From: Quillaja saponaria
Lineage: Eukaryota; Streptophyta; Magnoliopsida; Fabales; Quillajaceae
NCBI GenBank assembly: GCA_029379385.1
Contig: CM055613.1
Location: 25,579,652-25,643,651 of the forward strand
Direction of reading: 5' to 3'
DNA: 64,000 nt
A program made the position numbers and the translations under genes. Below are positions 36,844 through 49,029 of the stretch, one piece after another; within the stretch, counting starts at the first letter, position 1, and each line of letters starts with the position of its first letter. The notes under the pieces are model-generated. The model was not told the origin of the DNA and searched no databases. It saw nothing but the letters and a program-made list of their open reading frames with translations.

Positions 36844-39630
36844 TGTCACAACCCAAACCAAGGCCATGACCGAAGAATAGATTTTGGTGAAGATAGCCCC
36901 ACCATGACTCAAACAAGCTTACAAAGGTTCTCAAAAGTGAAACAAAATTGCAATAACCCATTTGTAAAACATTCAAGAGTGTGTCCACCTGGCAGAATTT
37001 AACAAGAGGTATATCCAACCAAATATCAAATAACAACATATCAAAAGGGTCACCACGACCGAAATACAAATTCAAACAGAAAACAGAACCCATAACAAGA
37101 TTGCAATGGAGTCTAAATACAAATAGTATAAACACATTCATTCAAAATACAATAAATTTAAATACATGCTAGACCCAAGCCTAAACAAAGGCTGGGAATA
37201 CCAACAAATGAAGCTTTAGGGAGATGTTTTCACCCGAGACAAGGCTTTTAATCTAAGATCTCTGCTATCTTAAATAAAACATCAAACTAACATGGGTGAG
37301 TCATAAAGACTTTATAAGTATGTAATACTTAATATAGTAGATGAGGAAAAAGCTAATGCATGAGTTTTTAACCAAAATCAATTTATATAGAAATACAATG
37401 ATACATTTGAAAACTTAAACAATGTAAGTAAATCATTGTCAACAACCATTTTGTGAAAGATGTATAGCCAAAATCTTAAAACAATGTAAATAAACAATTT
37501 GTTACAACCATTCTATGAAAAGCACATATATGCATTGTACATTGTTAGAATTATTAAATCATTATACGAATAGGTATAATGAGTTAGCGCTAAACCGCCA
37601 CTAACTAGAGTATCAAGCTCACTGTCACATTTGTTAGCCTACACATAGGGTTAGAGAATCCCTCCCTAACTAAGTATCATATCCAAAATACATGCTATGT
37701 GCACATAGGCTAACTTTATCTCGTTAGCTAAGATGTTTTGACAAGTACAATCCTGCAAAAATAGTTCAAAAAGTGAAAAGTACACTTGAATAATAATTAA
37801 TAACATGATGCAAACAGGAAATTCAATGGAAGCATTTCTAACATCATTACTCCAACATCAAACATCCCGATATTTACTTTCCAACATCAAATAAGTTTAC
37901 AAAATCAAAAGTCGATTTAAAATTGAAAACCAATAGTCAAAATAATATAAAATGATTTTATTCCAAGTGGCAATATCAATTCCAAATCTGTTCAAATTAT
38001 ATGTCTAATGGTGCATATCAAATAAGTGAGAATGAAAAGTTAAAGTATTTATCCCCGGTGATTATGTTTAGAGAATGTACGGAATTACTAATGATATAGT
38101 AAGTAAGCATAAGTGGTTTAAAAATGAACTTTGAAAGCAACTAATTTGAAAATCTATGAAAGATTGAAAATCAAGTTTAAGTAAAGCATATTAATCAAGA
38201 GTTAGTTTCTAAATAAATAAAAAAACAATTCATGTGATAAGTATAAGCTGAGCTTTTAAGAAATGCTGAGAACCAAAAGTCACCCAGCAGAAAGTGTGGG
38301 AGTGTCCAATAAGCCTAAATTTTTTTTAAATGGTGATCAAGTAAATAACGAGATTCAACAAGCCTTTAGACTAAATCAAATGACCAAAAACTAGAAGTAT
38401 CGAGTTCGCCCCACAAACCTAAGTCCAAAACTCAACCACAAACAATACACCAAGCGCAAAAGCAAAACCAATTCCCAAAGTGGCTAAAATAGGTAAAACT
38501 TACCTTAGTGAACTCAAAACGAAAAATACATACATACATATATATATATATATATTGAAAACATATGCTAAATACCAAGATTTTCAAAGTTTAGCAAACT
38601 AATGAAAATACGCATTTCAAAGAGTTTCCTTGACCATTTTTCCTATTAAGCCAACAATTCAATTACCCATAATTAAAAGCAATTTTGATTAAAAACCCCT
38701 AATCCTAAAATTACACAAGTCCTATTAAAGTTAAACTTCCAACCCAAAGTAACTTGCTTGAATATGAATTTTCTAACCAACCAGACACATAAATATTTAA
38801 GATTCCATTAAAGGAAATTACAATTTACAATATTAGGCTTAGGTTTTCCAATTTAAGAAAAACAATAGCAATTCAAAAAACCCACAAATTGTTTCAAGAG
38901 ATCATAATTCCAATGCAACAAAGAATAGGATTTAGCTGTTACAAATCAAGGAAAATCAAGGTTGCAAAGAAGACCTATAAACTAACAACCCACCTTGATG
39001 GTTTGAGGTTGTTTGGGTGATAGAAAGTGGTTGTAACCAACACTGAAAATGGATGGAATAACCATTGAATGAAGCATAAAAATGGATTGATTAAGAGGCT
39101 AAATTCATGTGGCTGCTGGGCTTTTTATGGGTGACTGTTTGGATGGGAAAAGATGGATGAAATGGAGGGAGATTGGGTGGGTTTTGGAGGGGAAAGAGGG
39201 CTAGTCCTCAGCTAGAAGGAGGAACACAGCCAAGCAGGTGGCGAAAGGAAAAGAAAATAAGTGAGTGGATAAGAGATATTTGTCTTTCTTTGTGTGGTCC
39301 AAGAGAATTTTCCAAAGTTGATATTTGAAAAAAAATCCACAAAGTTTTCACATTTGATGCCAAAAATGAAAGTAAGTAAATATTTAATTTTCGACTCCTT
39401 GTATAATTTAAATCATGTAAAATCAATTTACTTATTGTACAAAACAAAAACAAAAAATGGTATTTTACGAAAATAATTAATTGTAAAGTATTTAAAATAC
39501 TTTTTCTTTAGAGCTCACTAAGTTATTCCAGTGAGTTTGAAATATTTTCACGAAATCCTTAATCCAACAATTGGGCGAATTTAACCTTATGGCTTATCAC
39601 ACGATCTTATAAACTTCACCTCACTTGTCA
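36844..39630 (-). mobile_element. Solo LTR of a Ty3/gypsy-type element
   Basis: A 2,787-bp segment, TGTCACAACCC at the left and CACTTGTCA at the right. It is flanked by a perfect 5-bp duplication CCATT (36839-36843 and 39631-39635). In the minus orientation it runs TG...CA and ends GGGTTGTGACA. A GGGTGAGTCATAAAGAC block (37295) resembles blocks in the other long LTRs of this window. No gag-pol, primer binding site or second LTR is present. An alternative right end at ATGGCTTATCACA (about 39600) was considered but gives no matching duplication. Confidence 0.66.
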
Positions 39631-40267
39631 CCATTTGTGAGCCATTTCCAAGTCGTCTTATCACTAGATTAGATTTGGGTGAAAATTACAACTCTATCTT
39701 AACAGGATTAATCTTCTTTAATCGTTGGGCTTTCTCCATCTTTACTACCATCATTCCTAAAACAAATTTCATTAGCACACAACGGGGCTCACTCTCTCAA
39801 CTTGTGAATGTCAGAAACTTCTAAATAACTGCTAGTATGAAACTTCACCTTCAAAAATTCCACCTTGGTATGCCACCTGCACCATCTCTTGGTGCAATGG
39901 CCACTTATAAAACTACAAACTCCATCTTCCATAAAACTACAAAATTTCATCTTCCTATAAAACTACATACAAAACTTCAATTTCCATTTTCTACACATCA
40001 TGCAAAACCCAGCCTTCTGTTTTCTTCTTCTCTTCTTTCTCTTATTCTCCCCTTCTTTTCCTTCTATACAAACTCAATCACCACAATTTTTTGCTATCAC
40101 CAAAATTCTCTTGGATACTATCCATATCTCAATTGAATTTGTCTCTGACACTACTTGTTGAGAATTATACAAGATTTTTCTTTAATCTTCAATGAGATAT
40201 ATAAAAAATAACAAAAGAAAAAAAATTATAAGTAGCAAAGAATAAACAAAAAAAAAATAATCAACAC

Positions 40268-41299
40268 CAGTGATGTCAAAGGTGCTCTGGGCGCTAGCCT
40301 AGGCGACCAAGCGAGACAGGGCAATGGGTTATCGCCTCTGCAACCCTTAGGTGAGTCCACTTAAGTCAAGCAAATGCTTTTCTAGCCTAGGCGGTCGCCT
40401 TGACCAAGGCGAAAGTCGGTTTAGGCGAGTGCCTAACTACAAAGAAGGAGGAAGGCTGGAAAAAAAGGAAGAAGGTGGAAGGTGGAAGACTCGCAAAAAA
40501 AAAAAAAAAGAAAAGAGAATGAAGGAAGGAAGAAGATCTAGCGAAAGTCGCTCCTTAGCAGTCGCTAGATTTGATCTCTCTGCAAGTGCTTCAGAAAGAA
40601 GGAGGAAGACACGCAAAAAAAAAAAAAAAAGAAGGAATAAGAAACAATGCGTCTATCTATAAGTGCTTCAATGCTTAGAAGGAGGGAGGAAGACACGCAA
40701 AAAAAAAAAATTAATAATAAAAGGAATTAGAAACAATGCATTTGAATGAAAAAAGTTCTAATTTTCATTTTTTTTTTCCTATTTTGATTGTTAAGCCCAG
40801 CCCAAAACTCTTGTCTAAACAAACAAACTAATCTTCATGTTTAGATGAAAAAATAATAAAAATACTGGTGATAAAAAAAAAATACAAAATTTTGTTAATA
40901 TGTTCTTTTTAAGATGTACAAATAGAACAAAAAAAAAATTAAATAAAAAAATAAAGCAAATATATTATAAAATGTTTTTATAAATTTTGCAAGTTATTAC
41001 TAACAAATAAAATTTTATAGTTTTTAATAGTATAATAAAATATTATTAACAATACTAAGGAAGTCATCTGATAATGAATCACCTTGCATACTTTTAATAT
41101 TTGTGTCAAATATTGGTTTTTCTATTTCAAATATTGGTTTTGTATTCTAGTTTAATTATGTATAGTATAGTCTTCAATATAGTATATTTAGTAGTATTTT
41201 CGAGAACTATCACTTCAATTTGTTCAGGCTATTGCCTTTCACCTTAGACTATTTAGGGAGCTATCGCCTTAGATACGTCTTTCGTCCTTGACAACATTG
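40268..41299. mobile_element. Non-autonomous hAT-type element
   Basis: A 1,032-bp insertion with a perfect 8-bp duplication ATCAACAC (40260-40267 and 41300-41307), the size made by hAT transposases. The ends are inverted: CAGTGATGTCAAAGG on the left, CCTTGACAACATTG on the right. Subterminal GCCTAGGCG-like motifs (about 40305-40425, and GGCTATTGCC / TATCGCCTTAG at 41225-41270) are typical of plant hAT relatives. Inside are three spaced copies of a GAAGGAGGAAGACACGC motif followed by a poly-A run (about 40490, 40610 and 40695). No transposase is encoded. Confidence 0.85.
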
Positions 41300-41460
41300 A
41301 TCAACACACAACATTAATTATGTGGTTTGGCATCCCTTGCCTGCATCCCTTGCCTACATCCATATATTAGAAGGTAACTACTATTATTGCTATAGAAAAA
41401 GAAACATTATGCATATAGTGTTCTCACTACTCTCTTCCAAGCTCTATTTCCTACTGTCAA

Positions 41461-42525
41461 TACTAGTGACATACAAATTTTGTCATAAATTACTAAAATA
41501 CATTTGCTAAGTTGGTGCAAAATGAATTTTTTTGCGCAAATTGATAGCAGGAAATATTTATGATAGATTAGAGCTAAAACATTTTTTATCTCTAAATTTT
41601 TTTAATTTCAAAAATAAATTAATTTTTTTGTTTATGATGGAATAGCGACAAAATTGGTTCTGTCACAATTGTCTTCATTTTGTATTGCAAAAATATTAAC
41701 TAGACTACAGATTTGTGACAAATTGGTATACCGTTAATGATTCATTAAGTTGAGTGACAAATTAATAAGTGACAGGGTCTATCACTAACCATCTAGTAAT
41801 CATTCAGCAAAAGCCTTTCTTTCTCACTTATGCGAAACCCAAACCCCTACCCATCTTATTTGCTTCCCTCCTTCCAACAACCACCACGTCCCACCTTGAC
41901 CCAAACCAGACTCACCAACCAAATTCAATGTCGAGTTCAGACTGCCAACAAGCCATCATCTCTCCTCTCCCTCATTTCTCCTCACTTCCTCATCCTCTCT
42001 CTGTTCCACCTTTCAACAACTACCCAAGCTTCACCCAAACTGGATCTGTCACACATGACTGTTGGTTGAATAAGTCAATATGTTTGTTAAGATATTTTCT
42101 CATCTTACCTGGTCTTTAGGAGTCTATCTTGTTTGTTGAGTTTGTTTTAGTCAACTCCTGTCATTTTGCTAGCTAAGTTTCTTTTGATTTTCTATTAATA
42201 TATGGCCTATATAAAGAGACAGTACTTGATTCAATAAAGATATCACATTTCTTCTTCTCTTGCCTTACTATTAAGTTTTCTATTTGCAACTTTGAACCTG
42301 TAAAAATGACCTCCACAACTCTCTTTTAGACATCTACTACTCTAGTCAGCCACCTCTTCAGACTATTTGACCTCTCTTTTCAATGTATGTATATGTATGA
42401 AATTTTTATTTTTGAATTTTATAAAAAGTTATGTTAATTTTTATTTTAATTTGTATTTTGAGTTTTTATTTTTGTTATAATTGTTTAATTAGTGTAGGTT
42501 TTTGATAGAAAAAAAATTAGGTTTT
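41461..42525. other. Repeat-derived intergenic region with an LTR-like fragment
   Basis: 42075-42300 resembles the end of a copia-type LTR: a TATA-like GGCCTATATAAAGAGAC (about 42205-42221), then TTCAATAAAG 20 bases on, and a T/C-rich tail. No partner LTR was found. 41465-41780 contains several GTGACAAATT / TTGTCAC motifs in both orientations, as in small Mutator- or MITE-like elements, but no clean termini. A 116-codon frame (41769-42119) is proline/serine-rich and unrecognised; it overlaps a second open frame and is not called a gene. Confidence 0.4.
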
Positions 42526-44868
42526 CACTATAAGAGATTACCTTATTTGCATCTGTAATATTGTAGAATCAAATAAGCAAACGCATCATCTGCTCTGCCA
42601 TTTATCTATGTGTGTCTGGCAAAAGTGCAGACGCATAAAATCTATTAAAAATTTTGAATACGGACACATAATATTTTGCAGTCACATATTGTTTTAATGT
42701 TGACATCATTTTTTGCAGACTTATTTGTTATCTGAGTCTATTATGATAGACACAGATGGAAAATATAATTTTATTTAAAATTATATATATTTGCGTCTAT
42801 GGTTAATGTATCTACTACTTAATATATCTGCGTCTGTAAACATAAACGCAAATACTTCCATTTTCCTAATTTTAATTCTAAAGCACAAATTTCCATTTTA
42901 CTCCTTCCTCCTCTCTTCTCTCCAATAGACATTTCTAAAATCTCTCTCCCTTTGAAACGTAGCCAGCGCCGTCAAAATTTACCACTGGAGTGCTCGAATA
43001 GATATACCTACCTCGATGTTCAATTTTAACCTTAACCTATTGAACTATTCCAACAAGATTTTCTATTCCCCTGAGGTTTATCTTTATCTCTTTCCCTTTT
43101 TCTTTTTTGATCTCTATGTCAAGTTTTGAGTTTTTGCCATTGAAATTTGATTTTTTTTTTTTTTTTTTTTATCTTTATCTCTTTCCCTCTTTCTTTCTTG
43201 ATATCTGTATCAAGTTTTGATTTCTTGCTATTAGAAATTTGATTTTTGTTTCTAGGTCAAGGAGGAAAGAACTATATCTAGGCGATTTGTTTGCTGGGGT
43301 TTTTGCTTAAAGCTCTCAAATATTTTTTCCTAACACGTCAATTCAATTTTTTTTTTTTTTCACCTTTTATTCTTTTTATTTTGGGGTGTAGGTATTCGTG
43401 TGTGTTAGATTATTGCTTTTTTGTGTTTATTTGGAGAGTGTACAGGATGTGTTCGAACTTACCTAGAAACTAATTAAACTGCCAATCATAGAACTTTGTA
43501 GATGAACAAATTACAGTTTGTAGTTTATATATGTGGGTGTTAATCGATGCTTTTGATATTTGAGAATCAACTTTAACTATTTCTACCGCAGTCTTTGTTG
43601 TAGTCTTCATCATAATATGTCATTGTATTGGTTGTGTATTTATATTAGATTGTTTTTTCATCTCATTATATCATATATATGGCTGCATGCCATTTAATTA
43701 ATTTATAGGCAATAAATCCCTGGTTCTGCAAAGCGTGAATGGTGGCTTCGTCGACCGTGTGTTGGTCTTTACCTATTGCCAAGTTTGCTTCTGATGATGT
43801 TGGAAACCTAACAATGGTCTTGCTATATTTCATTTTAAAACCAACCTCAAATAAACGAGTTAGGTAGTTTCAGAGTTAATATTCAGCAAAGCCTTCATAA
43901 TAAGTCAAAAATAATGACACGTAGTATATTATATGTTAGAACTCAATTTGTTAAAAAGAATTTTAGGTTGCTTTCTCTTCACTTAGTTGTATGAATGGCA
44001 GTGTACAGAATGGAATCTCATGAGTGACACTAAATATGGCTGTCTTTGTATCACCCTCTTTATTAACTATTATAAATTATGTAATATTTTTTTTACCATT
44101 TGATGCAATGTCTTAAAATTAAAACACATGATTTGTAAATAAGGATATGTGGTCTGGTTTATAATATAGGATTATTGACTCTGCTGTTGGGTGATAACTG
44201 ATACCTTTCTTGTGAGAATGGTTGTTTGCCAATGAAGAAAAAAAAAGGAAAGACCAGGACAACTTGAAACCTTTCTTTCTTTTGAAATCTCAACTCTGTC
44301 AATTTTTTGTTACCCCTCCCTATCATGCTAGTGCCCTGTCACCATCACATTTAGCAAATATGATTCAACTCTTTGGTTAAACTTTTAGGTAACTTAGTAT
44401 TTGATATGGTATTAGAGTTTTTAACTTTTTATGATCAAGGTAATCTAGAGCTAAAAAATTTCCATTCAAACCAAGAAATTCTACTTTGTTTGATAGTCGG
44501 GCTAATGAAAATAATAGTTTAAGGAGCAAGATGTAACCCAAAAGTTTCAAGGAAATTATCTGAGTCTTTGACTACCCATTTAATTGTATGGAAATTGTGG
44601 TTATAGCCGGTAGAAGAAAACCAATTGAGCTTAATTAACAAGATCTTTCTTGTATGGTTAATACCCAAATAGATTTCCAATAGTGAAAAAAACTATTCAT
44701 AAATCCAACTATGGAAAATAGAACTAAATATGACAAAACATAAGTTAGGTAGCCTTATCATAAGAGTGTTGGTGTGATATGAAGTTTCTAAGGTCAGTCT
44801 TTTTCATGTAAAATGAGGAAAGGAAATAATTAATAAAACCTTTTAGTTTTGCTTTATCATTATTTTTG

Positions 44869-45967
44869 GGCTTAATTACACTTTGGGTCCATACAGTTTA
44901 ATTTTGAGTTTAATTTAGTCTCTCATGTTTCAATTGTGACAATTGGATCCCTCTATAGTTTCATTTGATGTAATTAAGCCCCTACCGTCAAGTTGTCATT
45001 TAAATTAAAGTGAATGATGGTGATCTAGAGCCCATGTAACATAGTTAACCAATAAAATATGGCCATGTGACTAAAATTATTTAAAAAGAAAAATAATATT
45101 AAATATAGAAAATAAAATAAAAATTTCTTTCTCTCTTGTTCTCACCACAACCCTTCCACCTCGATTCCTCTATAGCCACCACACCACCCCGATTCCTCCA
45201 TAGTCACCGTACCTCCATTCTTCCATAACTATCATATTTTGATTCCTCCATAACTAAGATGTACCTCTCACCATCTCACCTTTTATTTCACTTCTCATTT
45301 TCTCAGCAATATTACCTAAACCCTAGCAAGCAACCTATTTCAAAAATCAAAATCACCCTTAAATTCACAAACCCTAAATCAACAGAAAAGGTTTCTCAAG
45401 ACTCTCTACAACTAATTAAGTTTGCCCAAAATCCAATCATCATCCCACCAAAAAAAAAAAGGAAGCGAAACAAACAAAAGCTCATAACAAAATTTCAGCA
45501 AAAAGAAAAAAGCTCACAACAAAAAGAAGATGCAATCTTAAACATATTACATGTGGGAGCTTGAACCAAAACAAAATACTAACTCTATTAACAAGTATTA
45601 ATCCCAACAATTGGTTGGCAATTGGTATTTGTTTTCCTTATTCGTAGATCCAAGCTTTTGGATTGGGTATGTGGAGGAATGGTGGTAGGGAGCAAGAAGA
45701 GAAAGAGAGAGAAAGGAACTGCTTTTTTTTTTTTTTTTTCATATAAAATATGTATAACCCACATGGTTATTTTTTATTATCACATATTGCACATGGTGGA
45801 AACTTTCAGTCCACATCAACTTAATTAGTGTTAATTTAAATGACACTTGAACACAGGGGCTTAATTGTATCAAATTAAACCTGGTAGGAACCCAATTGTC
45901 ACAATTAAAACTTGAGGGACTAAATTGAACTCAATTAAATGATAGGGACCAAAAGTGTAATTGAGCC
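44869..45967. mobile_element. Mutator-like element with long inverted repeats
   Basis: About 1.1 kb. The left arm from 44869 (GGCTTAATTACACTTTGGG) pairs with the right arm ending at 45967 (AAAGTGTAATTGAGCC). The match continues inward for about 150 bp (AATTGTGACAATTGG against CCAATTGTCACAATT, and CATTTAAATTAA against TTAATTTAAATG). More loosely it extends to about 270 bp, where TTCTTTCTCTCTTG faces AAGAGAAAGAGAGAGAAAG. Flanks TTATTTTTG and TTTTTTTTC may be an eroded 9-bp duplication. The centre (45140-45690) has proline-rich and lysine-rich frames but no transposase; a captured host fragment is possible. Confidence 0.66.
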
Positions 45968-47164
45968 TTTTTTTTCCTTATGGTTTTCACTTTTCATAAT
46001 ATTTATCCCAGCTAGTTGCTTGGTCTAATGGTGTAGTTAAATGATATATAAATCTTAGTGGTGAAACTGAAAACTCTTTATGACAAAAGAGTGTTGGTGT
46101 AATATGAAGTTCCTATGGTGCTGAAAGTATGTTTTTAGTTATTGAAACTTAGGTATGGTGCCAGTGTTGTTTAAATTGGAAGCAATTGCCAATAAATTAG
46201 TGTCATCTCCTTAGTATCTTAGTTTTTATGTCAAAGCAACACTTATAATTTGTCTTTTAAACTTATAAGAATAGGGTGAATTATTAGCATGAAAATAACT
46301 TATGAGACAACTATTCATATGTAATGAGACTCTTCTTTTCTTAAAGTGAAAAACCCCTTTTCGACTGCTCATAGCATGCTTAGTTTTGGTTTTATAGAGA
46401 CAAGGTATTGGTGCCTACTCAATTTGATGTTTTTTTTTTCTCTTTCAACTATATGTGTTATTGTGTTGATGTAGATCATATTTGAAATGAGACTCTTCCT
46501 TTTTCAATGTGAAAAAACCCCTTTTGAAAATCTCTGACTCGATCACAATATTGTACTAGAAAGAGAGTGCTCTATTTGTTTGTCCAATAACTTATGTATA
46601 GCAAAGTAGCTTTATGACCTATACTTGAGTTTCATGAACAATGAAACCTTATGAAGAGTGCTATGGTATAATTTCTCTATGGTAGTCCTATTTGTTAGTT
46701 GACTTTTTGCCTCTATGTATATGTATATATGACAATCTAAATTTTTTGTCTCTGGATTTCTCTACCAAGACCTTTTTTTTTTTTTTTTTTTTTTTCTTGT
46801 AGCACAGTAGCTATGATAATCTCATTTTGCCAATCAGTAAAGAACATTGATTGGTAGACTTACATAGTGATAAGCTTACTTGTTATTTTCTCCTTTCTTA
46901 TCATGGTTATCATTTTGTTGACTTTATTTTGGCCATTGGACTTTGTGTTAGGTTCACATCAAAGCATCAAAAAGTATCTTTTTTTTTTTTTTTCTTTACA
47001 TGAAAATTAGAATAATATATTGAAGTACTTGTTTATGTTCATATAACTCACTAGGTAGGCATTTATTATTGGACTTGTTTGTGTCCTAACAAGCAATATT
47101 TATTATTTGCTTATCATTTTCATTATTACAAAGTATATCATTTTTTCTTCAAATGCATTTTATT

Positions 47165-48960
47165 ACACAGTTATGCCTAGAGTACGTTGTAGACTTGTTG
47201 AGGACGTCTTGGAGCTTTATAATTGTCTCTATTCCCCTCAACATTGGCTGCGTCTCCATTTATAGCTTCAACTCCACCAGCTCTCTCTATGACTGTAGCT
47301 CGAGTACCTTCACCTCTATCTACAACTAGAGTACCATCTCCCAGTGTTGTTACTTGCTTCATCTTCATAGCAAGTTCTAAACCTTTTTGACATGGGTTCA
47401 AATAATATCCTATCGAGCTTGGAATTTGACTGACATTTAAGTTACAATTTCAAGTTTAATAATGAATTTTCTTATTTATTATTATTTTTTTTAATTTATG
47501 AATTTTATTTTTCTTACACCTACTTAATTTATATTGCAGCTTCAGGTTATAAACAGAATGTCAAGCAAGGGGTGGATCTTAAACCCCATGTGAAGGACGA
47601 TGTCCCCTATAAGGTAGGTGACATTGCTGAGTGAGGTTCGGGTGCACAGAGATAGAAGAGGGGAAAGAATAAGACTGCCTTTCCTTATGATAATAAGGAG
47701 GATTGCCCACTCATCCACATAACTGGAGATAAGTAAGTAAATTATCTTTATTTTTACTAACATTCGTTTCTTTTTCTTTGTATTGCAGAGCATTTATTAG
47801 GAGGACCTCAAAAACATGGTGAGCATTACTAGTTTTGGTATTATTATGAACCACTTTCTAGGTTTGCTTTTCTAATACCGGAAGTTAACAGAGGACAAAA
47901 AGACCTTATGCTATAATGATTTAATGGTAAGTTCAATTATATTATTGTTTAAGTTTTAATTTTATTTTAGTATGTTGTTAAATTACTAGAGACATGCTTT
48001 GTTTATAAATTATGCTGTAGAGTCAGTTTAGGGTCCTTCCCAACCAGGAAGCTGCATCTTGGGTTATGTTGGTTATGTTTGATGCAGTAGCCTTGAAAAG
48101 ATGTAGCGATGTATTCTTGAAGATGCATTTAGGAATTGAGTCAAATGTAGCCATCGAACCTACTCTCTTGGAAGGAGGATGGTAGCCCATATTAGATCCC
48201 ACAGAATTAGTGGGAGTCATTGTGTGATGAGTGGGTGAGCCTTGACTTCCAGAGGCATTCTCAAACCATGGCCATAAATAGACGAGTGGGTGATGAGCTT
48301 ATTCATCAGGTATTTGGCTCCATCAACATAGTTGTTTACTAGAAGTGACTAGTTAGTAATATTTTATTTAATAAATATTAGTTACAAGTTTGTACTATAA
48401 CCTTTTAACTAATATTGTTTTAATTTTTTTTGGTACGCGACAAAGAGTTGGGTCGAGAACCTAAAGTTATTGAGGTTTTTGACCGCACTCACAAGAGAAA
48501 GTCCTATAACTTTGTTGATAAGAAATGAAAGGCCATCAATGTTAGTATTATTTGTCATTTTTTTCTTTTTTTCTTTTTTTCTTTTTTTGTATCTAACTAG
48601 TTTTTATTTGCAGTAGAAGTTTAAGGCATTAAAGGCGGCAAAGATGTGGTAATATAGCACCAGCTAACAAGATAATACTAGTACACCTGTTGCACTTGTT
48701 GAAGCCCCTATGAGTAACCTAGCTCTCTTCACGAGGCTACCGGGTGGTAAGAAGAATGACCTCATTTAAGAGTTCAGGGTTGTAATAACTCACAAAAAGT
48801 ACTAAGCGAAGTAGCAAGTTTTGCAAATTTTGCCACTGCTACTCATTGCTCTACTATCACTTTTACTACATCTCCATCTTATTTAGGATTCACTCAAGAG
48901 CATATGGTGCTTATACAAGAGTTAATTAGAAGAGACTTAGAGAGAGCCAGGGTACATCCA
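47165..48960 (+). pseudogene. Transposase_24-like gene of CACTA element 2
   Basis: Collinear with 29570-31330. It starts ATGCCTAGAGTACGTTGTAG (47173), then a proline-rich stretch to 47400, a basic exon near 47550-47730, an AT-rich gap, and a core at 48020-48530. There GTGGGAGTCATTGTGTGATG and GGCTCCATCAACATAG match the first copy, and a CGCACTCACAAGAGAAAG segment follows at 48485. Stops and small indels are denser than in copy 1. The final exon (about 48625-48990) contains PPPSTLPPQSSS. The product would be a CACTA accessory DNA-binding or transposase-associated protein. It is inactive as written. Confidence 0.6.
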
Positions 48961-49029
48961 CCACCTTCGACACTGCCACCTCAATCATCTTCAGTACGTA
49001 TTTTTTTAATTTTTATTTTACAAGTTTTA

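Larger units (their letters stand above)
36247..41460 (+). mobile_element. Copia-like LTR relic, twice interrupted
   Basis: Two copies of a TGTTGxGAATTATAxAAGA start are found at about 36247 and 40156. Each is followed by the same TTTAAT-rich leader (AATCTTYAATRAGATATA) and, further on, a CATCCCTTGCC / CACCCCTTACC block (36395 and 41330). They look like two LTR starts of one copia-type element. Once a solo LTR (36844-39630) and a hAT-type element (40268-41299) are set aside, the starts are only about 1.1 kb apart. No gag or pol was recognised, so it is a deleted or TRIM/LARD-like copy. Right boundary uncertain. Confidence 0.55.

Noticed and set aside
41769..42119. 116-codon proline/serine-rich frame
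   Set aside because: It overlaps another frame of similar quality and lies in repeat-derived DNA; composition rather than a domain explains its length.
45259..45564. 101-codon lysine-rich frame
   Set aside because: Inside a Mutator-like element; A-rich composition gives lysine runs. Noted only as a possible captured fragment.
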